Shown here in pieces: positions 56,601-64,000 of a stretch of 64,000 bases of DNA. Position 1 is the stretch's first letter. Every line of letters starts with the position of its first letter. Made by a program: the position numbers and the translations under genes. Source of the DNA: Eutreptiella sp. 'Long Island Sound 2002' (taxonomy: Eukaryota > Euglenozoa > Euglenophyceae > Eutreptiales > Eutreptiaceae); NCBI GenBank assembly GCA_964036045.1, contig OZ038387.1:16825420-16889419 (forward strand), read 5' to 3'. Under the pieces are notes generated by a model that saw only the letters and a list, made by a program, of their open reading frames with translations, was not told the DNA's origin and did not search any database.

Positions 56601-59600
56601 AGTGTATGGCAGGAGTTGCGCTGCCCACTGCCCCCAAGCAGTGAGATAGGGCATTGCAGGAGTTGCGCTGCCCCCTGCCCCCAGGCAGTGGGGCAGAGCA
56701 TTGCAGGAGTTCCACTGCCCACTGCCCCCAGGCAGTGAGGCAGTGCATTGCAGGAGTTGCACTGCCCACTGCCCCTAGGCAGTGAGGCAGTCAGTGCATT
56801 GCAGGAGCTGCACTGCCCACTGCCCCCAGGCAGTGTGGCTGTGTATTGCAGGAGTTCCACTGCCCCCTGCCCCCAGGCAGTGAGATAGGGCATTGCAGGA
56901 GTTGCGCTGCCCACTGCCCCCAGGCAGTGGGGCAGAGCATTGCAGGAATTCCACTGCCCACTGCCCCTAGGCAGTGAGGCAGTGCATTGCAAGAGTTGCA
57001 CTGCCTACTGCCCGAGGGCAGTGAGGCAGTGCATTGCAGGAGTTGCACTGCCCACTGCCCCAAGGCAGTGAGGCAGTGCATTGCAGAAGTTGCACTGCCC
57101 ACTGCCCCCCGGCAGTGCGGCAGTGTATGGCAGGAGTTGCGCTGCCCACTGCCCCCAGGGCAGTGGGCCAGAGCATTGCAGGAGTTCCACTGCCCCCTGC
57201 CCCCAGGCAGTGAGGCAGTGCATTGCAGGAGTTGCACTGCCCACTGCCCCAAGGCAGTGAGGCAGTGCATTGCAGAAGTTGCACTGCCCACTGCCCCCCG
57301 GCAGTGCGGCAGTGTATGGCAGGAGTTGCGCTGCCCACTGCCGCCAGGCAGTGGGGCAGAGCATTGCAGGAGTTGCGCTGCCCCCTGCCCCCAGGCAGTG
57401 GGGCAGAGCATTGCAGGAATTCCACTGCCCACTGCCCCCAGGCAGTGAGGCGGTGCATTGCAGGAGTTGCACTGCCCACTGCCCCCAGGCAGTGGGCCAG
57501 AGCATTGCAGGAGTTCCACTGGCCACTGCCCCCAGGCAGTGAGGCAGTGCATTGCAGGAGTTGCACTGCCCACTGCCCCCAGGCACGGCGGCAGTGTATG
57601 GCAGGAGTTGCGCTGCCCACTGCCCCCAGGCAGTGGGGCAGAGCATTGCAGGAGTTGCACTGCCCCCTGCCCCCAGGCAGTGAGATAGGGCATTGCAGGA
57701 GTTGCGCTGCCCCCTGCCCCCAGGCAGTGGGGCAGAGCATTGCAGGAATTCCACTGCCCACTGCCCCCAGGCAGTGAGGCGGTGCATTGCAGGAGTTGCA
57801 CTGCCTACTGCCCGAGGGCAGTGGGCCAGAGCATTGCAGGAGTTGCACTGCCCACTGCCCCCAAGCAGTGGGCCAGAGCATTGCAGGAGTTCCACTGCCC
57901 ACTGCCCCCAGGCAGTGAGGCAGTGCATTGCAGGAGTTGCACTGCCCACTGCCCCCAGGCAGTGCGGCAGTGTATGGCAGGAGTTGCGCTGCCCACTGCC
58001 CCCCGGCAGTGGGGCAGTGCATTGCGGGAGTGCCACTGTCCACTGCCCCCAGGCAGTGAGGCAGTGCGTTGCAGGGGTTCCACTGCCCACTGCCCCCAGG
58101 CAGTGAGGCAGTGCATTGCAGGAGTTGCACTGCCCACTGCCCCCAGGCAGTGGGCCAGAGCATTGCAGGAGTTGCACTGCCCACTGCCCCCAGGCAGTGA
58201 GGCAGTGCATTGCAGGAGTTGCGCTGCCCACTGCCCCCAGCCAGTGGGGCAGAGCATTGCAGGAATTCCACTGCCCACTGCCCCTAGGCAGTGAGGCAGT
58301 ACATTGCAAGAGTTGCACTGCCTACTGCCCGAGGGCAGTGAGGCAGTGCATTGCAGGAGTTGCACTGCCCAGTGCCCCAAGGCAGTGAGGCAGTGCATTG
58401 CAGAAGTTGCACTGCCCACTGCCCCCCGGCAGTGCGGCAGTGTATGGCAGGAGTTGCGCTGCCCACTGCCCCCAGGGCAGTGCGCCAGAGCATTGCAGGA
58501 GTTCCACTGCCCACTGCCCCCAGGCAGTGAGGCAGTGCATTGCAGGAGTTGCGCTGCCCACTGCCCCCAGCCAGTGAGGCAGTCAGTGCATTGCAGGAGC
58601 TGCACTGCCCACTGCCCCCAGGCAGTGTGGCAGTGTATTGCAGGAGTTCCACTGCCCCCTGCCCCCAGGCAGTGAGATAGGGCATTGCAGGAGTTGCGCT
58701 GCCCACTGCCCCCAGGCAGTGGGGCAGAGCATTGCAGGAATTCCACTGCCCACTGCCCCTAGGCAGTGAGGCAGTGCATTGCAAGAGTTGCACTGCCTAC
58801 TGCCAGAGGGCAGTGAGGCAGTGCATTGCAGGAGTTGCACTGCCCACTGCCCCAAGGCAGTGAGGCAGTGCATTGCAGAAGTTGCACTGCCCACTGCCCC
58901 CCGGCAGTGCGGCAGTGTATGGCAGGAGTTGCGCTGCCCACTGCCGCCAGGCAGTGGGGCAGAGCATTGCAGGAGTTGCGCTGCCCCCTGCCCCCAGGCA
59001 GTGGGGCAGAGCATTGCAGGAATTCCACTGCCCACTGCCCCCAGGCAGTGAGGCGGTGCATTGCAGGAGTTGCACTGCCTACTGCCCGAGGGCAGTGAGG
59101 CAGTGCATTGCAGGAGTTCCACTGCCCACTGCCCCCAGGCAGTGGGCCAGAGCATTGCAGGAGTTCCACTGCCCACTGCCCCCAGGCAGTGAGGCAGTGC
59201 ATTCCAGGAGTTGCACTGCCCACTGCCCCCAGGCACGGCGGCAGTTTATGGCAGGAGTTGCGCTGCCCACTGCCCCCAGGCAGTGGGGCAGAGCATTGCA
59301 GGAGTTGCACTGCCCCCTGCCCCCAGGCAGTGAGATAGGGCATTGCAGGAGTTGCGCTGCCCCCTGCCCCCAGGCAGTGGGGCAGAGCATTGCAGGAATT
59401 CCACTGCCCACTGCCCCCAGGCAGTGAGGCGGTGCATTGCAGGAGTTGCACTGCCTACTGCCCGAGGGCAGTGGGCCAGAGCATTGCAGGAGTTGCACTG
59501 CCCACTGCCCCCAAGCAGTGGGCCAGAGCATTGCAGGAGTTCCACTGCCCACTGCCCCCAGGCAGTGAGGCAGTGCATTGCAGGAGTTGCACTGCCCACT

Positions 59601-62600
59601 GCCCCCAGGCAGTGCGGCAGTGTATGGCAGGAGTTGCGCTGCCCACTGCCCCCAGGCAGTGGGGCAGTGCATTGCGGGAGTTCCACTGTCCACTGCCCCC
59701 AGGCAGTGAGGCAGTGCGTTGCAGGGGTTCCACTGCCCACTGCCCCCAGGCAGTGAGGCAGTGCATTGCAGGAGTTGCACTGCCCACTGCCCCCAGGCAG
59801 TGGGCCAGAGCATTGCAGGAGTTGCACTGCCCACTGCCCCCAGGCAGTGAGGCAGTGCATTGCAGGAGTTGCGCTGCCCACTGCCCCCAGCCAGTGGGCC
59901 AGAGCATTGCAGGAGTTCCACTGCCCACTGCCCCCAGGCAGTGAGGCAGTGCATTGCAGGAGTTGCACTGCCCACTGCCCCTAGGCAGTGAGGCAGTCAG
60001 TGCATTGCAGGAGCTGCACTGCCAACTGCCCCCAGGCAGTGTGGCAGTGTATTGCAGGAGTTCCACTGCCCCCTGCCCCCAGGCAGTGAGATAGGGCATT
60101 GCAGGAGTTGCGCTGCCCACTGCCCCCAGGCAGTGGGGCAGAGCATTGCAGGAATTCCACTGCCCACTGCCCCTAGGCAGTGAGGCAGTGCATTGCAAGA
60201 GTTGCACTGCCTACTGCCCGAGGGCAGTGAGGCAGTGCATTGCAGGAGTTGCACTGCCCACTGCCCCAAGGCAGTGAGGCAGTGTATTGCAGGAGTTCCA
60301 CTGCCCACTGCCCCCAGGCAGTGAGGCAGTGCGTCGCAGGAGTCGCACTGCGCACTGCTCCCGGGCAGTGAGGCGGTGTACTGCGGGAGTTACAGTGTCC
60401 ACTGCCCCCAGGCAGTGAGGCAGTGCATTGCAGGAGTTGCGCTGCCCACTGCCCCGAGGCAGTGAGGCAGTCAGTGCATTGCAGGAGCTGCACTGCCTAC
60501 TGCCTCCGGGCAGTGCGGCAGTGTATTGCAGGAGTTCCACTGCGCACTGCCCCAGGGCAGTGAGGCAGTGCATTGCAGGAGTTGCACTGCCCACTGCCCC
60601 CAGGCAGTGAGGCAGTGCATTGCAGGAGTTGCACTGCCCGCTGCCCCCAGGCAGTGAGGCAGTGCACTGCAGGAGTTCCACTGCCCACTGCCCCAGGGCA
60701 GTGAGGCATTGCATTGCACGAGTTGCACTGCCCACTGCCCCCAGGGCAGTGAGGCAGTACATTGCAGGAGTTGCACTGTCCACTGCCCCCAGGCAGTGAG
60801 GCAGTGCATTGCAGGAGTTGCACTGCCTACTGTTCAAGGGCAGTGAGGCAGTGCATTGCAGGAGTTCCACTGCCCACTGCCCCCAGACAGTGAGGCAGTG
60901 CATTGCAGGAGTTGCACTGTCCACTGCCCCCCGGCAGTGAGGCAGTCAGTCCATTGCAGGAGTTGCACTGCCCACTGCCCCAGGGCAGTGAGGCAGTACA
61001 TTGCAGGAGTTGCACTGTCCACTGCCCCCAGGCAGTGAGGCAGTGCATTGCAGGAGTTGCACTGCCTACTGTTCAAGGGCAGTGAGGCAGTGCATTGCAG
61101 GAGTTCCACTGCCCACTGCCCCCAGACAGTGAGGCAGTGCATTGCAGGAGTTGCACTGTCCACTGCCCCCCGGCAGTGAGGCAGTCAGTCCATTGCAGGA
61201 GTTGCACTGCCCACTTCCCCAGGGCAGTGAGGCAGTGCATTGCAGAAGTTGCACTGTCCACTGCCCCCAGGCAGTGAGGCAGTCAGTGCGTTGCAGGAGT
61301 TGCACTGCCCACTGCCCCCGGGCAGTGCGGCAGTGTATTGCAGGAGTTCCACTGCCCACTGCCCCAGGGCAGTGAGGCAGTGCATTGCAGGAGTTGCACT
61401 GCCCACTGCCCCCAGGCAGTGAGGCAGTGCATTGCAGGAGTTGCACTGCCCGCTGTCCCCAGGCAGTGAGGCAGTGCACTGCAGGAGTTCCACTGCCCAC
61501 TGCCCCAGGGCAGTGAGGCAGTGCATTGCAGGAGTTGCACTGCCCACTGCCCCCAGGGCAGTGAGGCAGTGCATTGCAGGAGTTGCACTGTCCACTGCCC
61601 CCAGGCAGTGAGGCAGTGCATTGCAGGAGTTGCACTGCCTACTGTTCAAGGGCAGTGAGGCAGTGCACTGCAGGAGTTCCACTGCCCACTGCCCCCAGAC
61701 AGTGAGGCAGTGCATTGCAGGAGTTGCACTGTCCACTGCCCCCCGGCAGTGAGGCAGTCAGTGCATTGCAAGAGTTGCACTGCCCACTGCCCCAGGGCAG
61801 TGAGGCAGTGCATTGCAGAAGTTGCACTGTCCACTGCCCCCAGGCAGTGAGGCAGTCAGTACGTTGCAGGAATTGCACTGCCCACTGCCCCCGGGCAGTG
61901 TGGCAGTGTATTGCAGGGGGTCCGCTGCCCACTGCCCCCAGGGCAGTGGGGCAGTGCATTGCGGGGGATCCACTGCCCACTGCCCCCAGGCAGTGAGGCA
62001 GTGCGTTGCAGGAGTTGCACTGCCTACTGCCCCCAGGCAGTGAGGCAGTGCATTGCAGGAGTTGCACAGCCCACTGCCCCCAGGCAGTGCGGCAGTGTAT
62101 TGCAGGAGTAGCACTGCCCACTGCCCCCAGGCAGTGAGGAAGTGTATTGCAGGAGTTGCACTGCCCACCTCCCCCAGGGCAGTGAGGCAGTGCATTGCGG
62201 GGATTCGACTGCCTACTGCCCCCAGGCAGTGCGGCAGTGTATTGCAGGAGTTGCACTGCCCACTGCCCCCAGGCAGTGAGGCAGTGCATTGCAGGAGGTC
62301 CACTGCCCACTGCCCCCAGGCAGTGGGGCAGTGCGTTGCAGAAGGTCCGCTGTCCACTGCCCCCAGGCAGTGCGGCAGTGTATTGCGGGAGTTCCACTGC
62401 CCACTGCCCCCAGGCAGTGCGGCAGTGTACTGCAGGAGTTGCACTGCCCACTGCCCCCAGGCAGTGGGGCAGTGTATTGCGGGGGTTGCACTGTCCACTG
62501 CCCCCAGGCAGTGAGGCAGTGCATTGCAGGAGATCCACTGCCCCCTGCCCCCGGGCCGTGGCGCAGTGTGTCGCAGGAGTTGCACTGACCACTGCCCCAG

Positions 62601-62690
62601 GCACGGCGGCAGTGTATTGCAGGAGATGCCCGGCCCACTGCCCCAAGGCAGGGAGGCAGAGAATGGCAGGAGTACCACTCCCCACTGCCC
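50672..62690 (+). repeat. 47-bp satellite, about 255 copies
   Basis: 12 kb, the largest array. It contains higher-order structure: a 944-bp block at about 54370-55310 repeated at 55310-56230, and a 1.3-kb stretch near 53.0-54.35 kb repeated about 6.42 kb downstream. Many units carry a 4-bp insertion (GAGGCAGTCAGTGCATTG), which shifts the 47-bp register and serves as a marker of block boundaries. Units diverge over the last 200 bp near the B module. Confidence 0.95.
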
Positions 62691-63085
62691 TCAGGCAATG
62701 CGGCAGTGTGAAGCAGGATTTCCACTGCCCACAGCCCCCAGGCTGCCTGGCAGTGCGTTACACTGCCCACTGCCCTCTGCCCACAACAACCGTGCAGCAG
62801 GGCACACACAGTGCAGTGTAGTGCACAGCACGAACCAGTGCGGCACCACATAATAAGCACTGATGGTGCAGCGCGGCACGCAGGGTGCAGTGGGCCCACG
62901 AGACCCTGTGTGACTGCGCGCAGGCGTCGGCAAGGCAGTGTCGGCCAAGTGCGAGAGTGCACTGGTCCGGCTATGCCACAACACACTTACACACAGCGCG
63001 CACACAACACACACAGCCCAGCCCGTTTACCTGTACCCGTGGGTAGACATCCCGGCCTTTGCCATTTGGTAATAGCGCCTTCGGC
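62690..63085 (+). repeat. B module, copy 4
   Basis: Full copy with a few differences (CATAATAAGCACTGATGG, GCCATTTGGTAATAGCG) that it partly shares with the inverted copy at 13.9 kb, for example GTGGGCCCACGAGACCC. The two outermost B modules are therefore more like each other than the inner ones. Confidence 0.87.
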
Positions 63086-63267
63086 ACACCACACCACACC
63101 ACACCACACCACACCACACCACACCACAACGCAACGCAACGCAACGCAACCCAACACAACACAACACAACACAACACAACACAACACAACACAACACAAC
63201 ACAACACAACACAACACAACACAACACAACACAACACAACACAACACAACACAACACAACACAACAC
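63084..63267. repeat. pentanucleotide array P4: (CCACA)n, (CAACG)n, (CAACA)n, right border of the block
   Basis: Short CCACA part, four or so CAACG units, then about 120 bp of CAACA. Unique sequence begins at 63268 (CATGGGAATCCGG). Confidence 0.95.
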
Positions 63268-63435
63268 CATGGGAATCCGGTCTCGCACGGGAAAAGGATA
63301 GAGTGGGGTGGAGTGAGGTGGGTTGGGGATCCACAGGGCACAGGATGCTGGTGAGAATTAGGATGTCTGGGGCACAGGGCACGGGGCGTGATCCCAGCCC
63401 CATCCCATACGCCCAGCCCGTCGCCTGTGCCCCAG
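63268..63435. other. unique sequence right of the satellite block
   Basis: No repeat from the block continues here. It ends in a C-rich stretch (CCCGTCGCCTGTGCCCCAG) that could be a splice acceptor at 63435. Confidence 0.4.
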
Positions 63436-63810
63436 TACGGTCCGGTCGAAACACCGCCATCCGGGACATCCGCGAGTATCGACGACCCCAGCCCCAAGTC
63501 CGATGCTGTCAAAGCCCAACATTCTGTACAACGGGGCTCTGACAACACCAGTCTTCAGCAGGGCACCCGCCAGCACAATGAGGCAGTGGGGCCTGGGGAC
63601 GGGCTGAATCCGGACCTGTGGGCATGCGCCTTCCCATCGGCATCCCAAGGGCCTTCCCTGAGTACTCAAGACCCCTCGTATCGCTCTCTTGCCCACTTTG
63701 GGCGCCGCAATGGCACTTCAGTATCACAACCTCTGCAACGCCCTGTGTCTGACCCCAGGCTGAAGGCTGCGTATGCACCACTTCGACGACAGTCCCTAGT
63801 GGATCTGTAG
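63436..63810 (+). CDS. candidate 3' exon, unidentified product
   Basis: After a good acceptor-like CCCCAG, the frame 63436-63810 encodes 124 residues before TAG. It is rich in Ser, Pro, Gln and Arg, without a recognised domain, and ends RRQSLVDL. It opens in phase 0, the phase left by the donor at 12864 of the channel gene, so it could encode the end of the channel's cytoplasmic tail across a 50.6-kb intron. It could equally be chance or belong to another gene. The same frame stays open after the TAG to the window edge. Evidence is weak. Confidence 0.25.
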   Translation, partial: YGPVETPPSGTSASIDDPSPKSDAVKAQHSVQRGSDNTSLQQGTRQHNEAVGPGDGLNPDLWACAFPSASQGPSLSTQDPSYRSLAHFGRRNGTSVSQPLQRPVSDPRLKAAYAPLRRQSLVDL

Positions 63811-64000
63811 TGGGCTGGTGATGCTCGTTCCGTGTGCTCGTGCTTGCGGCTGTGCACTGCAGCGCTGACTGGGCGGCTGGTGGTCAACCGCAGGTTGGTG
63901 CATTGTAATGATCACAAGTACCCCGTTTCTGGCGGATTCAGGAATGGGCAAGCGCAGCGTTTTGCTTTGGCTGGCCGTAGTACCTCTTCCGTGACCCTGG
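63811..64000. other. right edge of window, nothing recognised
   Basis: Unique sequence with lower GC than the satellite block. No feature I can support. Confidence 0.3.

Noticed and set aside
50672-62690. CRISPR-like regular repeat
   Set aside because: Units are directly adjacent with no unique spacers, and the genome is eukaryotic. It is a tandem satellite.

Overview
The window is GC-rich eukaryotic nuclear DNA. Evidence: GT-AG introns in a polycystin-type channel gene, two retroelements, and about 50 kb of satellite DNA. A polycystin gene plus a Penelope-like element with an N-terminal GIY-YIG domain (a layout published from green algae, slime molds and invertebrates) suggests a flagellated alga or other protist. 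I cannot place the species.

1-13.26 kb is mostly unique sequence. A plus-strand polycystin/TRPP-like cation channel gene is split into at least five exons (928-1232, 2656-3259, 4157-4531, 5596-5922, 12438-12863). All exons join in phase and give 679 codons covering TM1, the extracellular polycystin domain, S2-S6 and part of the cytoplasmic tail. Intron 1 holds a 21-bp minisatellite. Intron 4 (6.5 kb) holds a decayed Penelope-like retroelement lying between TC/TG microsatellites, with a zinc-knuckle ORF1, a GIY-YIG/CxC/RT ORF2, a second deleted copy of its 3' end, and two tRNA-like SINE pieces.

13.3-63.27 kb is a satellite made of satellites. Its modules recur in the order 47-bp array, B module (about 0.35 kb), pentanucleotide array (CCACA/CAACG/CAACA), G module (about 0.6 kb), F module (about 0.57 kb, many strong hairpins), 94-bp array, 82-bp array, 47-bp array. 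Three forward units start at the pentamer arrays near 25.98, 35.58 and 46.87 kb; they grow from 9.6 to 11.3 to 16.2 kb because the 82-bp and 47-bp arrays expand. The left end (13.87-15.74 kb) is inverted and partly deleted. A 9-kb APE-type non-LTR retrotransposon (about 16.6-25.87 kb) sits where an 82-bp and 47-bp array would be expected. Its ORF1 has SR-rich and RRM-like regions; its ORF2 has APE, RT, RNase H and CCHC regions, with one in-frame TAG.

63.27-64.0 kb is unique sequence again. It holds a weak candidate 3' exon (63436-63810) in the same phase as the last channel exon, so the 50-kb block could lie inside an intron of the channel gene. The very long open frames across the 47-, 82- and 94-bp arrays are explained by repeat units that lack stop codons, and I do not annotate them as genes.
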